DNA of 6,894 bases. Origin: Planctomycetota bacterium (lineage in GTDB: Bacteria > Planctomycetota > Planctomycetia > Pirellulales > Lacipirellulaceae). The position numbers were made by a program, and so were the translations under genes. Positions 1 through 5,672 of this stretch are shown here, one piece after another. Each line of letters opens with the position of its first letter. Position 1 is the stretch's first letter. The notes beneath the pieces were generated by a model. It was given only the letters and a program-made list of their open reading frames with translations, ran no database searches and had not been told where the DNA came from. Where the stretch lies: positions 1 through 6,894 of the forward strand of contig JAKEIB010000020.1 of the NCBI GenBank assembly GCA_022614705.1, read 5' to 3'.

Positions 1-296
1 CGCACGACCTGGTAGCGCACGCCCGGCAGGTCGCGGATACGGCCGCCGCGCACGAGCACGATGCTGTGCTCTTGCAGCGAATGACCTTCGCCCGGAATGT
101 AAACGGTGACTTCCTTGCCGTTGGAGAGCCGCACGCGGGTGATCTTCCGCAGGGCGGAGTTCGGCTTCTTGGGCGTCATCGTCCGCACCAACAGACACAC
201 GCCGCGCTTCTGCGGGCACTTGTCCAACACGGGCGCCTTGCTGAATTTCCGCTTCGCCTTACGCCGGTGGCGAACGAGCTGATTAACTGTCGGCAT
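1..296 (-). CDS. rpsL: 30S ribosomal protein S12 (N-terminal 98 residues, cut by window edge)
   Basis: S12 is a small-subunit protein at the decoding centre that contributes to translational accuracy; mutations in it give streptomycin resistance. The minus-strand translation begins MPTVNQLVRHRRKAKRKF and contains the family landmarks KAPVLDKCPQKRGVC, TMTPKKPNSALRK, RVRLSNGKEVTVYIPGEGHSLQEHS and VRGGRIRDLPGVRY, collinear with bacterial S12. The loop lysine of TPKKPNS and the second streptomycin-linked segment (RGGRIRDLPG) look wild-type. The ATG at 294-296 is preceded by AGAAGG (304-309) with 7 nt spacing, which fixes the start. About 98 of the usual roughly 123-125 residues are present; the C-terminus lies beyond position 1. 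It is the last gene in transcription order and probably heads the rpsL-rpsG cluster outside the window. Identification is essentially certain. Confidence 0.98.
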   Translation of the reverse strand, partial: MPTVNQLVRHRRKAKRKFSKAPVLDKCPQKRGVCLLVRTMTPKKPNSALRKITRVRLSNGKEVTVYIPGEGHSLQEHSIVLVRGGRIRDLPGVRYQVV

Positions 297-333
297 GCAA
301 ACGCCTTCTATCCGGGGGCAATTCGTGCAAAAT

Positions 334-357
334 GCGTAGAAACCAATAAGTCTACGC
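334..357 (-). other. Perfect 7-bp inverted repeat in the rpsL upstream region
   Basis: GCGTAGA (334-340) and TCTACGC (351-357) are exact inverted copies around a 10-nt loop. The repeat spans the proposed -10 box of the rpsL promoter and the predicted start point. On the minus strand the stem is followed by ATTTTG, a poor T-tract. It could be a weak terminator for the upstream gene pair, a DNA-level operator, or chance. No choice can be made from sequence alone. Confidence 0.35.
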
Positions 358-376
358 CTTTAGGGGTCCCCGTCAA
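349..376 (-). promoter_or_regulatory. Probable sigma-70-type promoter for rpsL
   Basis: On the minus strand there is a -35 box TTGACG (371-376), a 16-nt spacer and a -10 box TAGACT (349-354). That is five of six and four of six matches to the consensus. Transcription would start near 342, giving a leader of about 46 nt that includes the AGAAGG ribosome-binding site. A local promoter fits the separation of rpsL from rpoC by unrelated genes. It is a motif match only. Confidence 0.5.
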
Positions 377-400
377 GGGCGGGAAACTCGCGGTAGTGGC

Positions 401-979
401 CTAATTTGAACTCGCAATTATCCCGAGCAAAACCGCAATCAGTGTCGCGGCGATTAGCAGCGTGCGGAGGCTGAAGCGCCACCGTATCCAAGGGATCAGG
501 GCTAGCCAGATGGTCAACAAGAAGGCGAGCCAATATGGCACCATAACTTCATGGTGAGTAACACCGGGCGTAATCGAAACGAATGGGTTTTTGCGATAGT
601 GTGGCCAAAGTACTAACCTTATTTCATTCAGGGGACTTGGAGTCGTGGCGGGAAAGCATGCGAATGGTGTACCTGGACTCGCGTACCAGTCTTCCAACGA
701 AAATCCGCGCTTTGTCCAATCCTGTCCAAACACGACCTTAAGCCCTGGGTCGTTCGACATTCCAACGAACGCCTGTCCTTGACTTGAAGTGAAGGCGTAA
801 TAAGTAGTTGTCGAACCCCGTCGGATAAGCTGGTCCACCCGCCAATAACTCCGCACCCACAGCGCGATCAGTAGCAGGCAGATAATACCGCACACTGCCG
901 AGAACGCGATTCGCAGATAGCGGAGCATCGGCCGCTTTGGTTGCTCGCCTTGCTGTGTCATCGAGGCAGGCATGGTCAT
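401..979 (-). CDS. Hypothetical three-segment membrane protein of planctomycete type
   Basis: This 192-residue protein has no function I can name. Hydrophobic segments lie at about residues 22-42, 148-165 and 172-189. Between the first two is a soluble stretch of about 105 residues, rich in aromatics and likely outside the cytoplasm. The C-terminus contains RWRFSLRTLLIAATLIAVLLG; tails of this FSLRTLL kind recur in many uncharacterised planctomycete proteins, often after a WxRSYW-like segment such as the WVRSYW at 41-46 here. The ATG at 977-979 overlaps the stop of the Uma2 gene as ATGA, which suggests translational coupling. No Shine-Dalgarno sequence precedes it, and further in-frame ATGs at residues 3, 7 and 18 are possible starts. 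Its link to the Uma2 protein is by position only. Confident as a gene, not as a function. Confidence 0.8.
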   Translation of the reverse strand: MTMPASMTQQGEQPKRPMLRYLRIAFSAVCGIICLLLIALWVRSYWRVDQLIRRGSTTTYYAFTSSQGQAFVGMSNDPGLKVVFGQDWTKRGFSLEDWYASPGTPFACFPATTPSPLNEIRLVLWPHYRKNPFVSITPGVTHHEVMVPYWLAFLLTIWLALIPWIRWRFSLRTLLIAATLIAVLLGIIASSN

Positions 980-1578
980 TCGCGAAAGACGTCAGCGACG
1001 GGCATCGAAAAATCGGGAATCAGAGTCGGCAACTTAAGCGTGTCGGACTCGCCATACACGGTCGGTTCGCCGGCTCCGGTGTGAGCGGTCACCGTCCGTG
1101 CCGACCAATCGGCGACCCAGACGATTTCGACGCCCGCCTTCAGATAGTGCTGAACTTTGCGCTCGACATATTTCAGCGAATCGTTCTTGCTGCGAATTTC
1201 GACGACTAGTTCGGGAATTGTCTCTAGATAGCCTTCGTTCGTGCGGCGTATTGGGAGCGACTTCTTTGCCACAAACGCGATATCTGCGCCGACTACGCGA
1301 TCTGGGTTTCGCCACAGGACGATGCCGACTTCCGTGCGGGCCTTGCCGTGGCTACGCCGATCCCCTTGAACCTTGAGCTCGGTGGCTATGTTCAACTGCA
1401 CTGCGCCGTGTAGATCACCAGGTGGCACCATAATGAATACCAACCTTCCATTGTCGAGTTCGTAGTCGATTGGGCCGGACGGCAAGTCCGTAGGCAATAG
1501 CTCTAAGTCAGCGGCCGTGAAGAGCCGCGTGCAGACTTCGAAAGGCTGCACAAGCGGTTCGGCGTCGGCAGTTGCCAT
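976..1578 (-). CDS. Uma2 family protein (putative PD-(D/E)XK endonuclease fold)
   Basis: The 200-residue protein matches the Uma2 (DUF820) family, abundant in cyanobacteria and planctomycetes and predicted to have a restriction-endonuclease-like fold; its biological role is unsettled. Landmarks in order are a YELDNGRLVFI strand region (39-49), GDLHGAVQLNIATEL (54-68), GADIAFV (97-103; D99 is the likely metal ligand), PELVVEIRSKND (122-133; E127 likely catalytic) and VERKVQHYLKAGVEIVWVAD (138-157). The usual VVEVxSP(S/N)D is here VVEIRSKND, a small departure. The frame stays open upstream to 1755, but the ATG at 1576-1578 is chosen because GGAGGT sits 5 nt before it. The longer form would also run into the HlyD gene and adds no family-like sequence. 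The gene overlaps the downstream membrane-protein gene by 4 nt. Confidence 0.88.
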   Translation of the reverse strand: MATADAEPLVQPFEVCTRLFTAADLELLPTDLPSGPIDYELDNGRLVFIMVPPGDLHGAVQLNIATELKVQGDRRSHGKARTEVGIVLWRNPDRVVGADIAFVAKKSLPIRRTNEGYLETIPELVVEIRSKNDSLKYVERKVQHYLKAGVEIVWVADWSARTVTAHTGAGEPTVYGESDTLKLPTLIPDFSMPVADVFRE

Positions 1579-1583
1579 GGTGC

Positions 1584-1589
1584 ACCTCC
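1584..1589 (-). promoter_or_regulatory. Strong ribosome-binding site that sets the Uma2 start
   Basis: GGAGGT on the minus strand, 5 nt before the ATG at 1576-1578, is the best Shine-Dalgarno match in the window. It argues against the longer in-frame start at 1755. Confidence 0.8.
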
Positions 1590-1618
1590 GATTTGTGATA
1601 CAGGTGGCGGCCGATTTG

Positions 1619-1646
1619 ATTATGAGCGGCCCTGTGATCGCGGCAA
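1619..1646 (-). promoter_or_regulatory. Possible promoter for the Uma2 / membrane-protein pair
   Basis: Within the 85-nt gap after the HlyD stop, TTGCCG (1641-1646) and CATAAT (1619-1624) are separated by 16 nt, a four-of-six plus five-of-six match to sigma-70 boxes. If real, the pair is transcribed apart from the exporter genes. I see no hairpin terminator after the HlyD gene, so read-through is equally possible. Confidence 0.3.
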
Positions 1647-1663
1647 GGCGAATCGACAAAAAA

Positions 1664-2740
1664 TCAGGTTCCATCCGCTGTGATTTGGTCGGCTGCGGCC
1701 GGCGACGCATCGATAAAAACGTCGAGTTGCTGTCCAACAAACAGCCGTTTTCCACGTGTGTCGATCGCGTAGATCACCTGCAGCACGCGTACGTCCACGC
1801 GTTCCGTGTTATCGCCCGTGAGCGATTTTTTGGGGACCACGTACGGCTCGATGCGGACGAACTTGAGTGGGAACCACTCCTTTGGCTGGCCCTTGAGCGT
1901 CGCCCGCGCGGCGGCTTCCGGCACGAAGCGTGGGATATCGTACTCGTCGATGTCAACTCGCACGTGCAGCTGCGTCACATTACCCAGCACGATGAGCGCT
2001 TGGTCGGGCGGCGCGCCGACGAACTCTCCCGGGCGAACGTTTACTTGCAACACTTCGCCGTCCACCAATGCGCGGGTCGTCAATCGGTCGAGATCGGTTT
2101 CAACCTGTTTGACTTGGGCCTGTGCGCGATCGACGGCCGACTGGGCGACTTGCTTATCGAACTTCCAGGCTCCGGCCATGAGCAAGTCCTGATCCGCCAC
2201 TGCGCGGTTGTAACGTTCGCGGGCCTGAATGGCCGACTGTTTGCGCTCGACAAACTCTTCGTCAGAAATTGCCTTCTTGGTGGCTAACTCCTCCCCGCGC
2301 GCCCATTGTTGCTCCCAATTCTCCCAATCCGCCTTGGCCTCGCGCACAGCCGCCTCGGTCGGCGGCAGTTCCTCCGCGCGTGGCATGGCATCGAGCCGCG
2401 CCAACTGCGCGGCTGCATCTCCGAGAGCGGCGCGACGGACCTGCAACTCAGCCTTGAGCTGCCGATCATCGAGCCGAAAAAGCGGATCGCCAGCCTTTAC
2501 CTTCTGACCCACCCGTACCATCACCTCGACCACCACACCGGCAACGGGCGAGCCAACGGAAATGTTCTCCGTCTCCGGCTCGACCATACCGGCGCCAGCC
2601 ACGGTATTTTTGAACGGATTCTCCGTTGGCTGGACGGGCGGCGGCACCTCCGGGATGCGTTCGCGCGCTCGGGCCAGATACTTCACCGACAGCGCGATCA
2701 GCACCAACGCCAGTATCGGTAGTCCAAATTTGGTGAACAT
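1664..2740 (-). CDS. HlyD-family periplasmic adaptor (membrane fusion protein) of an ABC exporter
   Basis: Adaptors of this family are anchored in the inner membrane and bridge an exporter to an outer-membrane channel. The 358-residue form shows an N-terminal membrane anchor at about residues 7-23 with no lipobox. A first lipoyl-like half follows (about 59-92, with SPVAGVVVEVMVRVGQKVKAG), then a long alpha-helical hairpin region (about 95-220, rich in A, E, Q, R and K). The second lipoyl half is at about 221-242 (TTRALVDGEVLQVNVRPGEFV), and a beta-barrel and membrane-proximal domain runs to the end (RVDIDEYDIPRF; LFVGQQLDVFID). The ATG at 2738-2740 is preferred. A TTG at 2762-2764 would add 8 residues but lies beside a palindromic repeat and lacks a spaced Shine-Dalgarno; GGAAAG before the ATG is itself weak. 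It is the likely partner of the upstream permease and ATPase, resembling DevB of DevBCA or YbhG. Substrate unknown. Confidence 0.92.
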   Translation of the reverse strand: MFTKFGLPILALVLIALSVKYLARARERIPEVPPPVQPTENPFKNTVAGAGMVEPETENISVGSPVAGVVVEVMVRVGQKVKAGDPLFRLDDRQLKAELQVRRAALGDAAAQLARLDAMPRAEELPPTEAAVREAKADWENWEQQWARGEELATKKAISDEEFVERKQSAIQARERYNRAVADQDLLMAGAWKFDKQVAQSAVDRAQAQVKQVETDLDRLTTRALVDGEVLQVNVRPGEFVGAPPDQALIVLGNVTQLHVRVDIDEYDIPRFVPEAAARATLKGQPKEWFPLKFVRIEPYVVPKKSLTGDNTERVDVRVLQVIYAIDTRGKRLFVGQQLDVFIDASPAAADQITADGT

Positions 2741-2763
2741 GGCTTTCCAAGCAGAATGATTCA

Positions 2764-2836
2764 AACCGCCAAGAACACAAAGGACGCCAAGGAATTGTTA
2801 TTGCTGATTTCCGTCTGGCTTGGCGTCTTGGCGGTT
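2764..2836 (-). repeat. Imperfect palindromic element of the CCGCCAAG...CTTGGCGG type
   Basis: The right arm (2819-2836, CTTGGCGTCTTGGCGGTT) pairs with the left arm in two blocks, AACCGCCAAG (2764-2773) and ACGCCAAG (2784-2791). A 10-nt block (2774-2783) is unpaired on the left, and the loop is about 27 nt. All 18 right-arm bases are matched. The repeated GCCAAG unit suggests internal slippage. Similar CCGCCAAGACGCCAAG strings are, from memory, scattered in intergenic DNA of many bacteria, so this looks like a mobile or repetitive intergenic element rather than a gene-specific site. It lies just upstream of the HlyD start. Confidence 0.75.
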
Positions 2837-2877
2837 CATATTGTTTGAAAATCTAAAATCGTTGTTGTTGGGTTTTT

Positions 2878-2942
2878 GAACAGGAGTTAACAGAGGGAAC
2901 GGAGAATAAGCAATTCTCTGTTGTCTCTGTTTCCTCCTGTTC
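2878..2942 (-). repeat. Long hairpin: 30-nt inverted repeat with a 5-nt loop
   Basis: Arms at 2878-2907 and 2913-2942 match at 25 of 30 positions (shared blocks GAACAGGAG, AACAGAG and GAGAAT) around the loop AAGCA. Mismatches fall at arm positions 10, 11, 19, 20 and 24. An RNA copy would form a very stable stem. It has no T-tract and is therefore not a classical terminator. Related strings of the CTCTGTT...CCTCCTGTT kind occur, as I recall, as dispersed intergenic repeats, so a MITE- or REP-like origin is the likely reading. Confidence 0.8.
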
Positions 2943-2966
2943 AATCACTTTTCCTGAAGCACACTT

Positions 2967-2992
2967 GGTGTGTCTCGCGGACTCGACACACC
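2967..2992 (-). repeat. Short palindrome downstream of the ABC ATPase gene
   Basis: GGTGTGTC (2967-2974) and GACACACC (2985-2992) are perfect 8-nt inverted copies with a 10-nt loop. It lies 21 nt past the ATPase stop codon in transcription direction. It could act as a 3'-end stabiliser or as a partial terminator for the regulator-permease-ATPase transcript. No T-run follows the stem, so strong termination is not expected. Confidence 0.6.
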
Positions 2993-3013
2993 CTACACAT
3001 TTCCGAAAACATT

Positions 3014-3760
3014 TCATGATGCAATCGCCTGATTATCAATCTCGTGTTTATCGCGGCCGTTCTTTCGCTCGACCGATACGATGTGGCCGTCGTCCATGCG
3101 AGCCAGCGTATCGGCAAATTCGAAAATGCGGCTGTCGTGCGTGACGATCATCACGGCCCGGTCGCCCTCCACCGCGATCGATCGCAACAATTCCAAAATC
3201 GTGTGGCCCGTCTTAGCGTCGAGCGCCGACGTGGGTTCATCGCAGACAAGCAAATGTGGGTGATGAATTAGAGCCCGCGCGATGGCGACGCGTTGCTGCT
3301 GACCGCCCGAAAGCTTGCCTGGTAAGCTGCTGACGCGATCGGCCATGCCCATTTGATCCAATAGCTCCTTGGATCGGGCCAATGCCGTGCGCCGCGAGCG
3401 GCCCTGAATCACGAGCGGCACCGCCGCGTTCTCGGCCGCCGTGAGCGCCGGCAGCAAGTTGAACTGTTGAAAAACGAAACCAACGTGATCGCGACGAAAC
3501 GCGGTCCGGCGCCACGACGACAAATGAGTAAGGTCTGTACGGAGCACGCTCACACTGCCGGCCGTTGGGCGAAGGATGCCGGCCACGACGGAAAGCAGCG
3601 TCGTTTTACCGCAACCGCTCGGTCCTACGAGCATCGTCAACTCGCCTGGATACACATCCAAGTCAACGCCGCGAAGTGCGTGGACCTCCGCGTTGCCGCT
3701 GCCGTACGTCTTCACGACGTCGCGGCACGTTACGAGCGGCGTTGCGTTGTTGCCATTCAT
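3014..3760 (-). CDS. ABC transporter ATP-binding protein (DevA/LolD/MacB-like exporter ATPase)
   Basis: This cytoplasmic nucleotide-binding subunit powers the adjacent permease. All motifs are intact in the 248-residue product: Walker A GPSGCGKT (46-53), Q-loop VFQQFNLLP (96-104), signature LSGGQQQR (150-157), Walker B LLVCDE (170-175), D-loop SALD (178-181) and H-loop histidine 208 (IVTHD). The VFQQFNLLPALTAAEN stretch is characteristic of the branch that serves FtsX-type permeases (LolD, MacB and DevA relatives). The ATG at 3758-3760 is supported by AAGG 9 nt upstream and by a 5-nt gap after the permease stop. The frame remains open far upstream to 4456, but that part overlaps the permease gene out of frame and is not ATPase-like. 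The C-terminal 20 residues are charged and look non-conserved. The operon continues to the HlyD gene after 273 nt. Confidence 0.96.
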   Translation of the reverse strand: MNGNNATPLVTCRDVVKTYGSGNAEVHALRGVDLDVYPGELTMLVGPSGCGKTTLLSVVAGILRPTAGSVSVLRTDLTHLSSWRRTAFRRDHVGFVFQQFNLLPALTAAENAAVPLVIQGRSRRTALARSKELLDQMGMADRVSSLPGKLSGGQQQRVAIARALIHHPHLLVCDEPTSALDAKTGHTILELLRSIAVEGDRAVMIVTHDSRIFEFADTLARMDDGHIVSVERKNGRDKHEIDNQAIAS

Positions 3761-3765
3761 CGCGG

Positions 3766-4905
3766 CTACCCTTGAAACACCACGGCCGGCTCGACCACCA
3801 TGACGCGCTGCATGCTCAACAAACTTGACAGCATGCCAATGGCAATAACGGCCAGCCCCGTGGCCACAAACACCTCGAGCGGCATATAAAACGCCAGCCG
3901 CGAGCCGGGCGCATTGGCGATCGTGCCGAACCACGTCGCGGCCCCGATGCCCAGGCCGAAACCGGTCACGCTCACAAGCATCGCCTGCAGCAGAATCATG
4001 GCCATCAGGCTCCAATTGCCGGCGCCCATGGCTTTCAGCGCGCCGTACTGTTTGATGTTTTCGATCGTGAATAAGTAAAACGTCTGAGCGGCAATCGCCG
4101 TGCCGACGACGAACCCGAGCGCCACCGTGATGCCGAAATTGAACGGGATGCCCGTGTTGCGCCAGAAGTACCAAATCGTGATCCATTCGAACTGCTCGCC
4201 GGTGACAGCGCGTAGGCCGGTTTGCTCTTGAATACGGCGGCACACTTCGTTGACGTCCGCGCCTTTCTCGGCGTCGGCCAGCACGAACGACAACACTTTG
4301 CGTTCCGGCGGCACGAACTCCAGCGCCTGCGAATACCTTGTGTAGACAACCGGAAACGTCTGGAATGTGCGGCTGGCCTTGCAAATGCCGACAATCTCCG
4401 CTTCGTGGTCGTTCATCTCGAACCGCTTCCCGATGCGCGGCTCTTCGCCCGGCCACAGCAACTGATACCCCTCCAAGTCCATGATCACCGCGTCCGGTTT
4501 GCGAAGGTCGAACAGATTGCCGAGGATCATGTTGGGCGGCGCGCCGACGAGCGTCGCGTCGTCGAGCCCCAACAGAATCGTTTGTTGAAAGTTGCCGTCC
4601 TCCAGGCGCGAGCGCGTGAGCCCCTTATACAACCGCACCGCCCACGACACGCCTGGAACGCCGCGGACGCGATACAAATCGCTGTCCGAGAGCGGCTTGA
4701 TGTCGTCGGAAAACTGCACATTGGGGTCCATCACCCAAATGCCGGCGCCTTGGATGTCGCGAATTTGCCCGCTGGTTTGCAGCATCAGCCCGCAAAAAAT
4801 CGACGCCTGCTGGGCGATAAGAAGCGTCGCGAAGGCGATGCCCAGGATGATTCCGAGGTACTTGCCTCGGTTGCCGGTCAGCATCTTGAATGCGATCCAA
4901 TTCAT
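3766..4905 (-). CDS. FtsX-like ABC exporter permease (DevC-like)
   Basis: A 379-residue inner-membrane permease with FtsX/MacB topology. There is one membrane segment near the N-terminus (about 16-38, with GIILGIAFATLLIAQQ). A periplasmic domain of about 200 residues follows, and then three C-terminal segments at about 254-280, 298-328 and 340-364. The motif IENIKQYGALKAMGAGN (281-297) after the second segment and the C-terminal VEPAVVFQG are typical of the family; the length and the MNWxAxKMLTGxRxKYLGI-style start resemble DevC-type permeases. A single permease gene with a single ATPase gene implies a homodimeric transporter. The ATG at 4903-4905 overlaps the regulator stop as ATGA, and AGGGG lies about 7 nt before it. 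Longer in-frame starts would overlap the regulator gene. Substrate cannot be inferred; candidates for such systems include lipids, glycolipids, peptides and drugs. Confidence 0.93.
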   Translation of the reverse strand: MNWIAFKMLTGNRGKYLGIILGIAFATLLIAQQASIFCGLMLQTSGQIRDIQGAGIWVMDPNVQFSDDIKPLSDSDLYRVRGVPGVSWAVRLYKGLTRSRLEDGNFQQTILLGLDDATLVGAPPNMILGNLFDLRKPDAVIMDLEGYQLLWPGEEPRIGKRFEMNDHEAEIVGICKASRTFQTFPVVYTRYSQALEFVPPERKVLSFVLADAEKGADVNEVCRRIQEQTGLRAVTGEQFEWITIWYFWRNTGIPFNFGITVALGFVVGTAIAAQTFYLFTIENIKQYGALKAMGAGNWSLMAMILLQAMLVSVTGFGLGIGAATWFGTIANAPGSRLAFYMPLEVFVATGLAVIAIGMLSSLLSMQRVMVVEPAVVFQG

Positions 4906-5546
4906 CGTGTTGCCCCTGCGCGCGTCGCGCGCTGCTTGAGCGCTGCTAGGGAAAACGTTGCGATGTGCGCCGCAAGTTTCTCGACATCGAGACCGTCGTA
5001 CTCTTTCGCATCCAACAGATTGCGCACCACTGGATCGGCGAAGTGGTAGAACAGACATTGCCCTACGATGCTGAAGGTCGTGAGGTGCAGTTCTTTTTCG
5101 TTGGTGACGTTGGGCAAGATCTCGCGAAGAATTCCCGTGAGTAGGTCAAATTGCGGCCGAATCGAGGATTGGACGAGCTCGGCACACGCGGCGCTTGGAT
5201 TCCCGATTTCTCGCATGACGAGACGCGAATGCCATGTGTCGGCGGGTCCGGTGCGCACGCGGCGAATAAACGTGGTAATAAAATCCCTGAGCTTCTGCTG
5301 CGGCGACGTATCGGCCGACCATTCCGGCAATTTCGCCCGCTCCATCCGCCAGCGATGCGCTCGCACGACCGCTTCGACGTAGAGTCGCTGCTTGTCGCCG
5401 AAGTAGTAATTCACCGCCGCCACGTTCGCGCCGGCCGACTGGCAGATCTCGCGCACCGTCGTGGAATCGAAACCGCGCTGGGCGAAGATCTCCCCGGCCG
5501 CATCGATAATCCGTTCTCGAGTTGTGTCGAATTCCTTTGTGGCCAT
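4902..5546 (-). CDS. TetR-family transcriptional regulator with CecR/DUF1956-like C-terminus
   Basis: The 214-residue protein has the TetR N-terminal DNA-binding domain: helix 1 around TRERIIDAAGEIFAQRGFDS (9-28) and the helix-turn-helix at about 29-49 (TTVREICQSAGANVAAVNYYF). After it comes a ligand-binding domain with MREIGNPSAACAELVQ (111-126) and IRPQFDLLTGILREILP (129-145), which resembles the CecR (YbiH) C-terminal domain. In E. coli CecR lies beside and controls an ABC exporter operon (ybhGFSR), and the arrangement here is similar. As the first gene of the exporter unit, read with the permease through a 4-nt overlap, it probably represses its own promoter and is relieved by a small molecule. 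The start at 5546 lacks a clear Shine-Dalgarno but gives the canonical TetR N-terminus. The ligand is unknown. Confidence 0.93.
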   Translation of the reverse strand: MATKEFDTTRERIIDAAGEIFAQRGFDSTTVREICQSAGANVAAVNYYFGDKQRLYVEAVVRAHRWRMERAKLPEWSADTSPQQKLRDFITTFIRRVRTGPADTWHSRLVMREIGNPSAACAELVQSSIRPQFDLLTGILREILPNVTNEKELHLTTFSIVGQCLFYHFADPVVRNLLDAKEYDGLDVEKLAAHIATFSLAALKQRATRAGATR

Positions 5547-5566
5547 GCTAGCATCAAGAAAACGTG

Positions 5567-5590
5567 TGTTTCAAACTGTTGTTTCAATCA
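5567..5590 (-). promoter_or_regulatory. Candidate operator: 24-bp dyad upstream of the TetR-family gene
   Basis: The dyad has half-sites of the form TGNTTNAAAC and GTTTNAANCA around a 4-nt centre (TGTT), with 8 of 10 half-site positions complementary. The mismatches are the pairs 5569/5588 and 5572/5585. It lies 20 nt upstream of the start codon and covers the transcription start predicted from the promoter at 5591-5619. Placement and size fit a TetR-type autorepressor site. It is inferred from symmetry only. Confidence 0.6.
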
Positions 5591-5619
5591 ATTGTATGAG
5601 TCGGACGATGGCCGGGCAA
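5591..5619 (-). promoter_or_regulatory. Sigma-70-type promoter for the regulator-exporter operon
   Basis: TTGCCC (-35, 5614-5619) and TACAAT (-10, 5591-5596) are separated by exactly 17 nt on the minus strand, matching consensus at four and five of six positions. Transcription would begin near 5584, inside the candidate operator, with a leader of about 38 nt. It lies downstream of the rpoC terminator, so the operon is expected to be transcribed independently of rpoBC. Confidence 0.65.
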
Positions 5620-5640
5620 TAGGCAGAAGCGGCTAAAAAC

Positions 5641-5672
5641 TGAAAAGAAAAGGTGGGGCACATGGCCCCACC
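5641..5672 (-). terminator. Rho-independent terminator after rpoC
   Basis: On the minus strand the perfect 8-bp stem GGTGGGGC / GCCCCACC (5665-5672 and 5652-5659) encloses the 5-nt loop CATGT. It is followed at once by TTTTCTTTTC, a classical stem plus T-tract. It lies 31 nt past the rpoC stop codon and should close the rpoBC transcript before the regulator promoter. Confidence 0.88.

Noticed and set aside
1579..1755. Upstream extension of the Uma2 gene adding 59 residues.
   Set aside because: It overlaps the HlyD gene, is not Uma2-like, and a strong GGAGGT supports the start at 1578.
1517..2287. Plus-strand open frame of 256 codons opposite the Uma2 and HlyD genes.
   Set aside because: It crosses two real minus-strand genes and an intergenic gap, and its product resembles no known family.
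2741..2764. TTG start giving an HlyD protein 8 residues longer.
   Set aside because: There is no properly spaced Shine-Dalgarno, the codon lies at the edge of a palindromic repeat, and the ATG at 2740 gives a normal membrane-anchor N-terminus. It is not fully excluded.
2797..2838. Short minus-strand frame starting ATGAACCGCC in the repeat region (about 13 codons).
   Set aside because: It lies within the palindrome, has no ribosome-binding site, and is too short to support.
2764..2992. The repeated hairpins as a possible CRISPR array.
   Set aside because: The three palindromes differ in sequence and length, there are no equal-length spacers between identical repeats, and no cas genes are present.
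3761..4456. N-terminal extension of the ATPase frame, giving a possible 480-residue protein.
   Set aside because: The extension overlaps the permease gene out of frame, has an Arg/His-rich composition typical of a shadow reading, and the ABC domain starts naturally at the ATG at 3760 with a Shine-Dalgarno sequence.
4222..5049. Plus-strand open frame of 275 codons opposite the permease and regulator genes.
   Set aside because: It is antisense to two clearly recognised genes, its product is rich in Arg, His, Val and Gln with no domain-like pattern, and high GC content makes such antisense frames common.
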